A DNA stretch of 64,000 nucleotides. Source: Dipetalonema caudispina. Its lineage: Eukaryota; Nematoda; Chromadorea; Rhabditida; Onchocercidae. Below the pieces are notes generated by a model. That model saw only the letters and a program-made list of their open reading frames with translations. It was not told where the DNA came from and made no database searches. Within the stretch, counting starts at the first letter, position 1. Every line of letters starts with the position of its first letter. Below, piece by piece: positions 1 to 13,038 of this stretch. The translations under genes were made by a program, and so were the position numbers. The stretch is taken from the NCBI GenBank assembly GCA_013365325.1, contig JABVXV010000238.1:33501-97500 (forward strand). Direction: 5' to 3'.

Positions 1-359
1 AATAGAAATTCCGGTTAGCCATTATGCTTCCGTTGATGCAGCGAAATTATAATAGTTTCTCCTCATCCATCTTATTGACAATTGCAATTTGACATAGGAA
101 TATTCCGTTATAGGAATTCCGGAATCACCTCTTGGTGAAAACGATTAATCATTACTTTTCGCTAATATAGCAAAATTACAACAATTTTTTCTCATCTATC
201 TTATTGGCGATCGTAATTTGATGTAAAGACAAATCGTTATAGGAATTTCGGAATTACCCTTAGAAGAAAATGATCAGCCACTACTTTTCGTAGTCTGACA
301 ATTTCTTCGTATCTAATATATTAGTAATTCTAATTTGATTGATAAGACTCTTCAATTAT
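1..359. repeat. Degenerate tandem repeat, unit about 110-130 bp, at least three copies
   Basis: Three diverged copies begin near 1, 109 and 238. Each opens with a GGAATTCCGG-like word (last copy GGAATTTCGG), then a segment ending in TTTCG, then a block like TCTCATCTATCTTATTGGCG, then AATTTGA. The first copy is cut by the window edge, so the array probably extends to the left. Copies differ at many positions, so it is old. No coding frame follows the period. Confidence 0.65.
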
Positions 360-816
360 TGCTTTTGGTTATAGTATTTGAAAATTAAAATGATGTAACA
401 CTCTAAACAATGAATCATTCTACTTTTTTTTAATAGCTGAAAATTTCATTTTTCGTATAACAAAATAAGTTTTTGCACAATTTTAATTTCCTTCTTGAAA
501 ATTTATGAATCTTTCGCTTAGCTGTTAATAAGCATTCCAAATTTGCTACCATTCATTTCATTTCATTCACATTGTATGCAATAGCGTATTTTTCTCTTTT
601 CATTTTCCATACCAATTTTGCTTTCGTTTTCTTTTTTGAATGCTTTTCTATAGTGAAATGTTTTATGTAAGTATGAAAATAAAAAACGGTTGGCATAGTT
701 ATGAAGCGTAGAAATTTCATGTTAACTAAGAAAATGGGTGATGTTATCATTTGAAATCTTCGAATTCTCGAAATCTAATTCGAAATGTTCAAATTTTTAC
801 GTTCGAATTGTGCACA

Positions 817-912
817 TGCGTTCGAATCATGCACCGCTGTCACTAAGCCTTCGTAGTAGCACCGCTGTCACTAAGCCTTCGTAGTAGCACCGCTGTCACT
901 AAGCCTTCGTAG
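817..912. repeat. Ectopic 40-bp exon copy followed by two extra 28-bp tandem units
   Basis: Bases 817-856 are identical, in the same orientation, to 10961-11000, which lies inside exon 6 of the minus-strand gene at 7434-13038. The last 26 bases of the copy (831-856) are then repeated as two perfect 28-bp units, 857-884 and 885-912. The local sequence at 801-816 carries a similar word (GTTCGAAT then TGCAC), suggesting that microhomology guided the insertion. Confidence 0.85.
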
Positions 913-3900
913 AATAAGCCATTGACGGAAATAACTTTTTCACATTCTATGTAACACCACATTTTCTCAACCACTATTATTTTAGTTTTAGAATGAGCAA
1001 AAACATGACAATACTGGAAGGAAAGAGATGCTAACAGATATTAGTTGTTAAAATGTAAAAATGTGCACTTAAATTTTTTCAACAAAAAATTAATTTAGTA
1101 TCTAATTGATAATATAGCAAAAGATTTCAAGTATTACCAAAAAGATACATCATTACCTAATTGCCTTATATATATTATCATTGGATTGGTAAAATGTTTT
1201 TTTTTTTCAGAAAGAGATAGAGAGAGAGAGAAAAAAAAGAAGGATGAGAGAAATATTTATACCCAAGAAATTTAAAATAGCTTTAGCTCCAACTCGACTG
1301 TAAATTTATATTATGGTCATGGCAGGTATAGGAATAGGCAAAGTAATCATGACAAAACATTTTTCAGAATTGAAAATGAAATCAAAAGAGATTTATCAGG
1401 ATTAAGGATAACCCAGCTTGAAGCTTTGCAATTAGTTCAGCATTTAAAAAAATGAATTCTTGGATTTGTTTAGCTGAGACATGAATAGACGGGATTTCAT
1501 TCGTTCTTATTTAATAAAGATTTACGTGTAACAGTAAGCGCTATACGTGGAATTACTTTCGAAAATACACGTAATACGTAATTCATGAGTAAGAAGCTTG
1601 TAAAATAAATTTTAGTTTTTTTCAAACTGTGTATAAAACAGGCACAAAATCTTTCTGTTTATTCGTTTTACTGGATTCCATTCTCTTCTTTCGTTTCGAA
1701 TCTTTCATGTTATTAAAGATGTAATCTTGCCAATCTAATTAATAGTCGGTCTATCAGTGATAAAATTAATTGTGATCTTTTAAAAATAATTAAGGAAACA
1801 TATTGCAAGATGGCTATTAAAATAAATAAGTTAAATAAGCCGGAAATATCGTATTCGAATCAACAATTCAATGCAATTACTTATCATTTGAAGTTTTCGA
1901 AGTTAGGGAAGAAGTGAATGCATATAAAAATTGATAAGGAATTGATAAAATTCAGATATAAATTTACAATCAAATAAATATTTCAAAACTTCTAGAAACA
2001 ATGTCAATGTTTAAGAGTATATAATTAAAAAAAAACCGAAATCAGTCATTTTATACTAAAAAGTTTTAAAAGTTCACTTGCTAACATTTCAAGCTGTCAT
2101 ATAACATTTGTACCACCTAATTCAATTATATTTTAGATATGTCGAACCCGAAACGATAATTTAATTTTATACCGAAATATTCAGTCTTTGATTGTTCATA
2201 GATGCGATTGCTTTTTTCATTTCTTTCATTCAATCTCTTTGCTATTTCAATTTTTCCTAAAAAAGAGTTTTTTTTTTTCTTAATTATCATTTTTTTTTTG
2301 AATTCAAATTTAGAATTATGCTATTCAATGGAATGTGAATTATTATTTGCGTCATTTGTTTCGTTTTCAACAATACCATTTGCTGTTTGCTTACCCGTAT
2401 GCAATTGTGATATTTGAAATAATGTTAAACTATATATTGTACAAAAGTCATTTCATTGCTTTTTTATTTTATTTTCCTTTTTTTTTTTTTTTTTTGTAAA
2501 GAAGAAATCAAAAATGAAGGAGTAATTAATTATGGCATATAATTTTTAAATAGTTTTTAAATCACATATCACTGATAGAGCCGTGCAATCGTAATAGATT
2601 TTTCTTCCACTATTCATATTTTGTCATTGTAATTACTAATTTTTTTTAAGATAAAGAATAATGTATATGGGAGTAGATGGAGAAAGATTTAAAAAAAAAA
2701 AAATCCTAATAATCCAAGAAAAGATCATTTATAAAACTGAAAATACAATATTTTGCTTCTTGATATTCCATTACATTTTTAAATCATTTTTAAATGCTTA
2801 ACTATTGAAAGATTTGTTTGATCAAGAAGACAATATGAATGAGAGTTTAAATTTTGCTTTACTATGAAAAGTTGAGACCACAAGAAAGTAACTGATGAAG
2901 TATTGAAAGTTCAACATTCATTTACAATTTGCATAATGATAAATAAAAGAAAAATAACAAAGAATTTAAATATGAATATATTAAGATGTGAAAGTGAAAT
3001 GATTGAATAAACAAGTAAAGAAATAAATAAATGAATGAATGAATGGATGAATGGAAATAGAAACAAATAAACATAAGAAAATATTTTCCTCCTAAATTTC
3101 TCCTTGGATTTCTTTGAAAAGAGTTATTATTGAATTCTTCATAAAAAAAAATTCTATAAAAAACATTGCCTAGCTCGTAAAACATGTAAAATTTATCTTT
3201 TTTTAAAGATAAATTTTAAACTTTGACATAATTTTTCAATAAATATCAAATTTAATTATTTGGTTTAGTGTTTTAGATGATATATGTTTTTTTATCAAGT
3301 TAGCTTGAGTTAATTCAATTTTTGGTTGTACATAATGAAGCTAAAATTTTTACAACTTATAGCTTAAGTCCTCTCGCACAACAAATTATGGAAATTTGGA
3401 TAACTACTGTTGTTTTTTTTTTCCACAATTTAAACAAAGTATGCATTGTTATAATTATAAACTATAAATCATTTCAGCAAGTCGTAAAAAAGCTTTATTA
3501 TTTTCATCCACAGGTATTGATCCCGATATTTTTGGCATTTTAGCTGAAAATACCGAGATTACAAATGAATCATTCATTTTCTTGATGGCCAACATCTATT
3601 TTACTCGATATTAACTTATAAATTGAGTGATGAAGAAAGTATTCTTGAGGCGCAAAAGCGGAATAACGCGAAAGGTGAAAATTGAATAAATGCTAGGTAA
3701 ATAGGGAATGAAAATTTCCTAGTCAAATAAAAAAAATTGAAAATTTCAATTGGATAACATCATCTAATTTTAGCGATTTCCAATTATCTTTTCCTTCAGA
3801 ATATCACATCTTATTTTCATTGTTCTTTCATCCAACTTCTTGAATGCATAAATAATTACTTGCCAAATCATTGGATAAAAGATTATAGTAATTTCATATA

Positions 3901-4101
3901 AATAAATAGCATTCATATTACCAAATCGAGGTGTAATATACACACCTAAAAATCCTTAAACTTTCATTTTTTGATTTGAAGATTAAATATTAATTGAATA
4001 TTTTATGGAAAGGTGATAGAAACTGAGAGAAATTTCTGTTTTAGAATTAAAAACAAAGAAAAGTGAAGGAAATGTTGTTTGTTATGACAAATGTAAGTAT
4101 T

Positions 4102-4194
4102 TCCTAATAAAATAAAAAAATTTGAAAACTTCAAGTGGATGTTCATCCAATTGGAATTTTCAAATGTTATTTAAAATTTCTTGTTTTATTAGGA
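4102..4194. repeat. Imperfect inverted repeat (hairpin), MITE-like
   Basis: The left arm begins TCCTAATAAAAT and the right arm ends with the reverse complement ATTTTATTAGGA-like sequence. The inner parts also pair (TTTGAAAACTTC against GAATTTTCAAA), around a short loop near 4135-4150. A second copy of the left arm lies at about 3716-3766. No terminal target-site duplication was clear. Confidence 0.5.
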
Positions 4195-4599
4195 GATTCT
4201 AGTGTATGCATTTATCGTAACAAATAATATTTTCTTTTAATTTTAAAATATCATCATTCATTTTTTACTTTTTCTTCTTTTTTCTTTTCATCCTTCTCAA
4301 TTTCGTTTTTTTCGACAAATTTCCCGTTACTATCCATTTTTTTCGCTATTATATATTTTATCTAAAAGAAAAAAAAAAAGAAATGAAAATTTTCTTTTCA
4401 TTTTTGTTTTTTTGATATAATTTCTTTTTTCAAAAAAGAAAAAAACAACAGAAAAACAAAATAAATTAAAAATCTATGATTGATTATTCTTTCGAAGCAA
4501 AAATCATGCCATCCATACGCATTTGCTGTTTTAGTCAATGTTGATTAATTTAATATAAGCTGAAATAAGAATGGAATGAAGTTACATGAATAGATGCAT

Positions 4600-4650
4600 G
4601 GATAGATAGATCGATCGATAGATAGCTAGATAGATAGATAGATAGATAGA
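4600..4650. repeat. (GATA)n microsatellite
   Basis: A run of GATA units interrupted by ATCGATCG and GCTA. Confidence 0.9.
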
Positions 4651-5497
4651 TTTAGCTAATCAAATCATTTTAACTTCTTCTTTTCTCATTGTTACCAATG
4701 AATGAGCTTAATTAAAAATCGTTTATGGTTAGACTTAGTTAATTATGATCATTATCTTAATCATTTCTTTTGCAGTAAATATTGCTTGCTGTTTGCAGTA
4801 AATAATAAATATACATGTACTGCAGTATGTATGCATGTATAATATATATAATATATGTTGCAATTTTGATACAAATTGATATGCTTGATCGACTTTTCAT
4901 TTTTTTCATATTTATTTTTTTTGGTTGGAAAAAAATTTATTAGATCGATTATCTGAGATGAAGCATAAAGTGATTTTCTTCTTATTAAATCAATAACTAA
5001 GTGATATATAACTTTTTATATAGGCATTGTTTGCTTAATTTATAAATGAGTACATTTTAACGTACGTGTAATAAGTAAATGATAATAAAATATATGGAAA
5101 AAATATCTAAATATACAACTATATGATCTATTTTAAATAAATTCCATTTATTATGCTATTCTTTCAATTTATAAAGGAAAAAAAAAATTATTTTGAAAAG
5201 ATTTGATCCATATTTTTAAAATTTAAGTTTTTTTTTTCATTTTTTTTTCTTGTTCAAAAAAAGATGAAATTTTACTTTAAATTATTAGAAATTTATTTTT
5301 CAAGATTATCTTAATTGCTACGCATGACACATTTTGATTTTATCTTAAGGATAATTTGCATCGATGTCACATCATTATATTACTTCTAATATTTTGACAA
5401 ATAAATGAAGTTAGCATTTATCATTCATTTTGTTGATAATAAGTGATCTATTTGTTGTTAAATTTGTTTTTTAAATTATTTCAAAAAAAAAAAATTA

Positions 5498-5509
5498 ATT
5501 TTTCTTTAG
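5498..5509 (+). promoter_or_regulatory. Candidate trans-splice (spliced leader) acceptor for flp-6
   Basis: TTTTTCTTTAG ends at 5509, 38 bases before the start codon at 5548, with no open upstream exon in frame. Nematode mRNAs often receive a spliced leader at such a site. This is inferred from position and motif only. Confidence 0.4.
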
Positions 5510-5547
5510 CAGTACTACGAACAGAATACAAATTCCACTTAATCCAA

Positions 5548-6500
5548 ATGCAACCTGTATTTGTATTATTGATGATAATGATGACGATAATATATGGTGG
5601 TGTGGAAGTAGTAAAATGTTTTCAAATGTATGAAAACGAACCGGAAATTACTGATTATGAAATTCGAGCATTTTGCAATGCTAATCCAACCTTAAACATT
5701 TGCTCTGGTATTTTCTGTTTTTTCTTTTCTTATTCTAATAAAATAATTTTTGATGTAAATTCTCTTGAAAAGAAAAAAAGAAAAACTTTCTTAATTAATT
5801 GAAGACAATTTCAGAATATACTATGGAAAAACGGAAATCAAGCTATATGCGTTTTGGACGATCATATCCGATCAATCCAGAGCTTGAACCACATCTGAGC
5901 GAAAAACGGAAGAGCGCATACATGAGGTTGTAAAGATTGCTTTTTAGAAATTCCCCACGGTTTTTTTTTTTTTTTTTTTTTTCTGGAATTTCTATTTGCT
6001 ATCAATTTCAGATTTGGAAAACGTTATGTAGATTCCAATGATTACGTAAAGAGAAAGTCAGCATATATGCGGTAAGTTTTGGAAATATGAAAAGTATGGA
6101 ATGAAGAGGATTAGATGGATGAAAATAGGATAAAGAAATTTACTTATAAGCTAAAAGCGAATTAAGAAAGAGTAAGGTTATTTGTTTATGGCTCTTTTTT
6201 AGTCTTATTCTTGACTATTTAAATCGATGATATGAAATCGATGCATTTAAAAATGTACATTGCTTGCTAATAAAATGAGATCATTTAATAAAATCTTGAA
6301 ATGCTCAATATGGAATTATTAATAGAGGAAATATCACTATTTGACGAAACTGTCTGATATTATATTCAAAGAAAAAAAAAAAGGAGTTGGAATCCACTTC
6401 CCTCCCAACCCATCCTTGAACAAATAGAATTAAAGTCATTTTGATTACTTTCATATTATTTTGATCTGTATGTTAAGCATATTTCAGATTTGGTCGCTAA
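5548..6500 (+). CDS. flp-6: FMRFamide-like neuropeptide precursor (FLP-6-like)
   Basis: This is a secreted precursor of amidated neuropeptides. Exons are 5548-5707, 5815-5926, 6012-6071 and 6488-6500, giving 114 residues with consistent phases and GT/AG borders. Residues 1-24 form a hydrophobic signal peptide (MQPVFVLLMIMM...). Three peptide units follow, each after a KR cleavage site: KSSYMRFGR, KSAYMRFGKR and a terminal KSAYMRFGR ending at the stop. The glycine supplies the C-terminal amide. C. elegans FLP-6 yields the same KSAYMRF-amide, but from six copies; here there are three, one of them with Ala to Ser. Spacers are acidic, as usual. Introns 2 and 3 both split the arginine codon of MRFG at the same phase. 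Recognition is strong because the peptide sequence is diagnostic. Confidence 0.93.
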
Positions 6501-7433
6501 GCAAAAAAGTGAAGAAGTACCATCCGAATTTTCATGCATAACTATTTACCTAGCAAAGATATTCATGTAATGCTTCCTCATACCCAAATAGAATCACACA
6601 TACTGCTCTTGTTATTCATCCCTGTATTGGTTGCATAATTAATAATTGCTAGAGTCAATTGAGTAAAAACATCATATACTTCATAGGTCAAGAGAAAATT
6701 ACAATGACGACTACCTATGCAGATTGAACACCACATTTTTCGTTCATATGCATGAGAAATACAGATACCTCGATATTCGTGATATGAACAATGTTCATCA
6801 GAAACATCAAATGAAAAACAAATTTTAACTGAACTAAAATATCAAGTGATTTTATAACAAGAGGCGAATAAGTGAACCAAATTAATTGCAATAATAGAAA
6901 CTTCCATGAATTCATATTAATGATTAACACAGTAAAATTTTTCTTTATGACCAGTAAGCCTTGAATATACAATCGAGATGATATCAAAAAATGAGCTAGA
7001 TATAGTAAACAGATTTTTCACTGATTCAGGAAAAGTTGAGAGTTAAGAGACTCGAAAGTAAGGTATCAGTAATATAACCGAAATAAACTTTAGGAGAAAT
7101 CTGTTATTCATTTCCAATTCCAGAGATGAAATACAAAAACATATTCAAAAATGAGGATTATGCTTATGCTTAACAATAGCATAGAGTATGCAATACATGT
7201 AAACTTTCGAAGAGCCATTAACTCGATCAGTCGTTAAAGAATTTTCTACAGGTAATCAGGATTTAAACTATAACCGAAGTAAAATATACTTACAAGAAGG
7301 ATGAAAATGACAAAACATCATCTGTAATGAATTAAAGAGAAAACGAAACCTTCTAACAATGCAAAGATTTTAAATTATTAGTTAAAGATGGCAAAGGAAT
7401 TTTTATAAAGGAACATTTGAATATATTTCATAA
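6501..7433. other. Intergenic region between convergent genes
   Basis: I see nothing supported here. It lies between the 3' ends of flp-6 (+) and the unknown gene (-), so it holds both 3' untranslated regions. The minus-strand ORF at 6715-6987 is hydrophobic, without splice context or family likeness. Confidence 0.5.
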
Positions 7434-10400
7434 CTATCGTTTGTCAATCGATAATGGTTTAAGAATTTCTTCCAGACTGTCTTTATCAGTTCTTGCATTG
7501 AGATCCGCTATCAGTTGCATAACATTCTCATACAATCTACAAATTAGATTTGCATTCGTAAATTATAGGAGAAATTAGTCAGACTAGTTCAAAATGTTAT
7601 AAAAAAATATACACTCTATCTGCCTTCGCAATTTGTCGACGAACTTCTGGTATTTGCCATGCTCGCATCCAATATTCCGTTGCTCGATTGTCCAATACTT
7701 TTTGCTTATCTTTACGCAATTCCTCATTCAAATTAGTACTGGGATTGCCTGTAACAATAGCAGGAAATAAAACATCTGTACTCAGGAAGGAATACATACA
7801 TAAAGAGATATAAAATTCTAGTTTCATTCACCAATGACTTCTTTTCTTGCCGGCATTTTTTTTTGAAAAGCGAAAAATATTTGCATAAATTTAGTTACTA
7901 CTTACTACTTTACTTGATCTGAGTATTGTGCAAACCTTATCCACAAGGATTTCGCTCATTAATCTTCTCGCAATATCTCCCGCTTCCCTCCAGTGCTACT
8001 TTAAGCTGTTGTTTATAAATCTCTTACAACACTTGAACAAACTGTGAAATGCAGACCAACTAATTAAAATTATCCCTCAAGACATTTATTAATTCAAGAA
8101 ATATATACAGTTGTGAAAAATAAGGAAAATAGAAAAACCTAGTGTATCAGGCCCATCTGTACCATTATAACATATTGACGAGTCGATCTGGAGAACGCGA
8201 GGTTTTACAGCACCGAAAGCAAGCTTTTTCAACGGATCATACTCTTCTTCCAATTTCATATTTTTCACATCACCATTGCCAAATGTGTTATCATTACAAG
8301 GAAAATCTAAAGCACTAGCTCTACATTTAGTACAGAGATTTCTAATGTCTAAGAGCTCCCATACTTCCATATGATTTCTTATGAGAAAGTATCACATTAG
8401 TCTTATTGAATCGAGTAATTTTTTTACAGATATAGAAAAAAATTAAGGGAAAAAGGAATGTTGAATAATGTCAGTTTTATATCTCCATCTCACTATTTCT
8501 TCGTGAAACTTCACCTCCCTTGCTATCTCCTTTTTTGTCATGTAACCTAACATATAAACCATATTTTAGGGTTGAACATGAATTTTCCCTGCAGAAAAAA
8601 AAAAAAAAAAACTAACCGGAGTAAAAGCTGTCATCGACTTCCTGAAATGTAATCACCATTAGAAAATACTAATGAGATATGGGCTTTAAAAGTTTTCAAC
8701 TAAAAATCCTTCGTTATCAGTAAATAATTAATTTACTTTCTGAGAAGTTCCCGGTAAATCGGAGGAAAGATCTGGTTGTCGTAGCTTATTTCCCTGAAAA
8801 CAACAAAAATTTAATTGATAACTACTATGTAAACACTATTGTTACAGAAAATCCCATCTCGTCAATTCACTATAGCATTAGAAAGATAATGGTCAGACAG
8901 TCCACGAACAAATATATGTAACAGAAATTTCTGGGAAGCAAAATTATATTGAGAACTGTTAACTAAACGATCCAAATCATCGATATGCTAATGTAGAATG
9001 AATTAAATGTATAGACTAATGCACTAACAACTCTTGTACCAAATGCTTCAGTGCTTAATCAAAAAACTAAGATAATGAATGCATTACGTCAATTCAGAGT
9101 GACTGAATGTACGACTACAGCACTATTAGTTTTTGCGCCAAATGCTTCAGTAATTAATCAAAAAGATAAGAGAGGCAACTAACAGTTCTCATTGTCACTT
9201 TCCACATCAGTATTAAATTGGATAAATATGTCGATCGTATAACACCTTCTAATGTTTTACTATCTATTTGAGCTAAAAATTATAATAGAGGAAACTTACA
9301 GTGAAGGAATCATCATCATCTATTTCAACTTTCGATTCGCATTGATCTTCCTTCGTTGAAAGAAATCCCTCAGAAGGATTGCTATTCATATTTGAAAAAT
9401 TAACAATCGAATTAGAATGTTGCATGAATTCCACACATCCCTATAAATTAATTCATCAAAAGTATTAAACATATAATCCTAATCAATCTTATCAAGTAAA
9501 CTTTACTCCCCTTTCTAAACTATACTTCGAATAAACCTTTACCTGCGGAAATTTTTATTATATTACTCGAAAAACAAAATAGATTGTAATAAACCTTAAA
9601 TTTCAAAGATATTATAAAAGGCATCGACTTTGTTTGCTTCAACAATTTTTTATCTTCTTTGGGCTATAACGCAATTCACAGAACATGACTGTTTTACCTG
9701 ACCAATAACAAGAAATGATGAGAATTCTTAGAAAAAATATGGTCAAGATTTGATTCATACGAGGATTTCCACCAATCGAGCAATTTTTTTGTGAAGTTCA
9801 ATAAAAACAGAACAGCCGTCGTAGGGAGAGGGCAAAAAGTTCAAACCACAAGAAAAAGAGAACAGACCTCATTTACCACGCAAAGCACTTGCCAAACAGC
9901 ACCAGTTCGTTTAGATGGCGTGTTTTTGTAGGTAATCAAAGATAGACATTTATTGCAGTAATCCTGCCGAAATTTCCTCGGTCCAAATTCCACAGCTCCA
10001 AGTATTTCAGTTTCAATAGTCACTTCGCCAGTCGGATGATATTTTAAATTGTCAACCGCAATAGTCATTGTAATTTCTACCTATCAAAGATTTTAAGCTT
10101 TTAACTATTCAAATAACGTCAGCAGTACATCTAATTATAGTGTTTCCTATAATCATTTTTATTGCTGATAACACATTCGTTTTTAGCAGATAAAATTTCC
10201 GACTACTCTGGCATAAAGTCAAATTGAATATAATAGCAATATTAGTTTCTTGAAAAAGGCTTAAAATGAGAGTCGTCAAAATCATTTCGTTCAATTCATC
10301 CGAAGCAAGCAGAAATCAAATAACAGAAATATTTTTTGGCAATCCTCATCCCTTGTATACAATTAAGAACTTTCAAATCGAATGTAATCATTCTGGTACA

Positions 10401-13038
10401 CTTTAATTCTAACAGAATCAAAAAAAAAGAAAAGAAATTCTTCGTTTTATGACCTCAATTTATGGCATTAAAACTAACTTGAACTGTATTATTGAAGGCT
10501 TTTGCCGGAAGTATTGGTTCAATTATTTCAAATTTTTTCCCGTATAAATAACAATTGAGATAGGGACGTACAGATGGCCTGGAAAGTGAAATCATCAAGA
10601 CATTTTGATTTCATTACACACCTCAAATTAACAACCTTTAGGAAGAGATTTATGATTACAACTGCTTATATGCTAGAAATACAAGTGATTCGTTCTGGCA
10701 CTTAATTATATTCTAGAATAGCTTGCAGCTTCTAAAATATACAGCTCATACTGTTTCAACACCATTCAAGTCGAGTTTTGCATAAGATGCAGATCACCGA
10801 AATCATAGTCACTCACAAAAATATTGTGATAATGAGATGCGAGTTGAATCGTAAATGCTTACGCGCAATTGAATTGAATCCAATCACCAACTTTCATCCC
10901 TTTACGATTACCGTACAAAAATACCACCTCGCTATCTGGTATTGCCAAAGACCACACTATTGCGTTCGAATCATGCACCGCTGTCACTAAGCCTTCGTAG
11001 TTATCGATATACTGTAATAATTCATTCATCTGCATTTTAAATTTAGTGCTTGAAAGGCCCAGAAACTACTTCATTATGATTACTCGGCCAATTGACACAG
11101 CACAACGGCAAATGGACGATGGACATAGACCTATAGTGGTCTAATGAAAGAGACCCACTGTGGCAATATTAGAAAGCCTTGTTCAAGTCATCTATTGATT
11201 AGACTGTCAAATATTACTAAAAATGTTTCTAAAGGTTAAGAAAAGGAAACCTTTTTCAGTGATGCAGCAGAAGGATGTCGATTGCGAAGTGGTTTTTGCC
11301 GCATTTGCTGCGAACAAAGAATACCTCGGAAATGCTGATTGTTTTTTTCATGATTCCATGGCTAAATAAAAACTGAACTTGGTTATTATAGAAATTTTCC
11401 GGTAAATATTTCATAGAAAACAAAACATTGATGATTTTAGCAGAAATGCGAGTAGAGATATAGACTTTAAATGGAAAGCAACATCGTTGATTATGATTTT
11501 AAGCAGAAAGTAAGATATCTGCAAATAATAACCTTCAAGAAACTCTCAACAGCAAGAAAAAATCGAAAGGTTTCAAAATTATACTAATAAAGGGCAGTAG
11601 CTTGAACAAGCACAGACTAACCGCTCTGCTGATAAGTTTCTTGCTTTGTTCATCACATTCATCCAAAACATCATCTACTATTTGCCATGATACGAAAACA
11701 CCATCAATACTTTCGGTCATTCGTGGAACTCTGCAATAATATGAACTAAACGAAACAAAAACAAATCCTCACATGTTCTTCTTTTCTTGATTCGCACTAA
11801 TCAAATACTGTAAATTCTTGCTTTTTATATGTTTAATGTGTTCTCCTTGTGGTTTAGGATAAAAGACTGACATGATCAAGTAAAACTATTGAACTTTCAT
11901 TTGGCCATCAAAAACTTCACAATAGATCTTTTTTCATGAGAAATATCAAATGTGACAGTTACAAGTGAAATTTATCAGTAGAAATCAAATGTGATTTAGT
12001 ATAGTATTCGGAAACAATCCCACTAATTCCATATTAAATCCTCTTGAAATATGAAAATACTTCGAAAATGAAACAGCAATAAAAATATCATTAATCTCTA
12101 AGCCTTACATACCTTTCAATCCAAGCTTTATACATTTCGTTTTGGCAGAATCTCTTCGCGACATCAGGAGAACAACCAACGAATGCAAAATCTGGAGACC
12201 ATACAAGTGTTTTGTAAGTAGAAGCAGTATTAGATGTTGTGAAACTGGATTCTTTTGAAAATTCGTCTGGAGGAAACGCCACCGATACTTTCACCTAAAA
12301 TGGTCAAAGGAAATATTGTGTCTTTCTGTGAATTCTTGGCAAAATCAACAATTGCAAGTATATGCTATATTAATTTCACAACGCACATTCACTCATGAGT
12401 GATTTACAATCAAAGTAAATTTGAATTCTTCCTGATCATATGTGAATCAAATGTCCTATTCATTTAGTAATAAACTCGAAAATACAAATTTCATACAATT
12501 AACTAAATGAAAATTTTCATTTAAAAAAAAAAAAATATTAATTTGTACTTGTAAACGATTATTCAGGAAACGTGTTTCGAATAATTGATTTATCCGAGTT
12601 GGTGATGTGACAGAACCATTGATATCAATAAATGATATAAAATCACCAACATGAAAACCCTGTTCATCATTCGATATTTTCCGTTGATCAATCACCAAGT
12701 CAGGATGTTTGCCTATAAATAAATCTAAAAGAAGGCAAAGAAAAAAAAAAAGATATTCGTTAAAAAAATTTCTTTACCAATAAATCTGAAATAAATTATC
12801 AAAATAACAAAGATTTTGGTGCAATTGATTAGCTAAACAATAAATATTGCAATCATAAATAAATTAAATTAATTTTTTTTATCTATTTACTCGAAATTTA
12901 TCAATGATTTCTTAGTTATACAAAAATAGATGAATTAAATCGAGAAAAAGATAGTGTATAAAGAAGAAAACCTGGAACAAATACGTATAATAATCCGTTA
13001 TCAACTTGATGACTTATCAATCCCATACGTTTGGACAT
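7434..13038 (-). CDS. Unrecognised 585-residue protein with a repeated VGD[FW]IxF module
   Basis: Fourteen exons join in phase: 13038-12972, 12724-12549, 12294-12113, 11730-11622, 11307-11251, 11029-10863, 10578-10479, 10080-9868, 9440-9300, 8793-8737, 8641-8617, 8363-8139, 7748-7613 and 7536-7434. The start is the first ATG (MSKRMGLISHQV). I do not recognise the family. Residues 5-55 and 208-252 look like copies of one module: GL[IV] start, a central PD, then a KxxQGFHVGDFISF or KGMKVGDWIQF element. This suggests small beta-rich (OB-like?) domains, but that is a guess. Residues 287-357 hold CNKC. The C-terminal third is acidic and probably disordered, with a CTKC pair and a final helical stretch (ADLNARTDKDSLEEILKPL). 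There is no signal peptide or membrane span. Exons 5 and 11 are the least certain because they are short. Confidence 0.7.

Larger units (their letters stand above)
360..5497. other. Gene-poor region left of flp-6
   Basis: Apart from the repeats listed separately, I see no convincing gene. The ORFs here are phenylalanine- or isoleucine-rich runs created by T tracts. One short coding-like stretch sits at 3514-3615 on the + strand: after a CCACAG acceptor it reads about 33 codons (starting IDPDIFGILAENTE) to TAA. I could not join it to any other exon, so it may be an exon relic. Confidence 0.5.
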
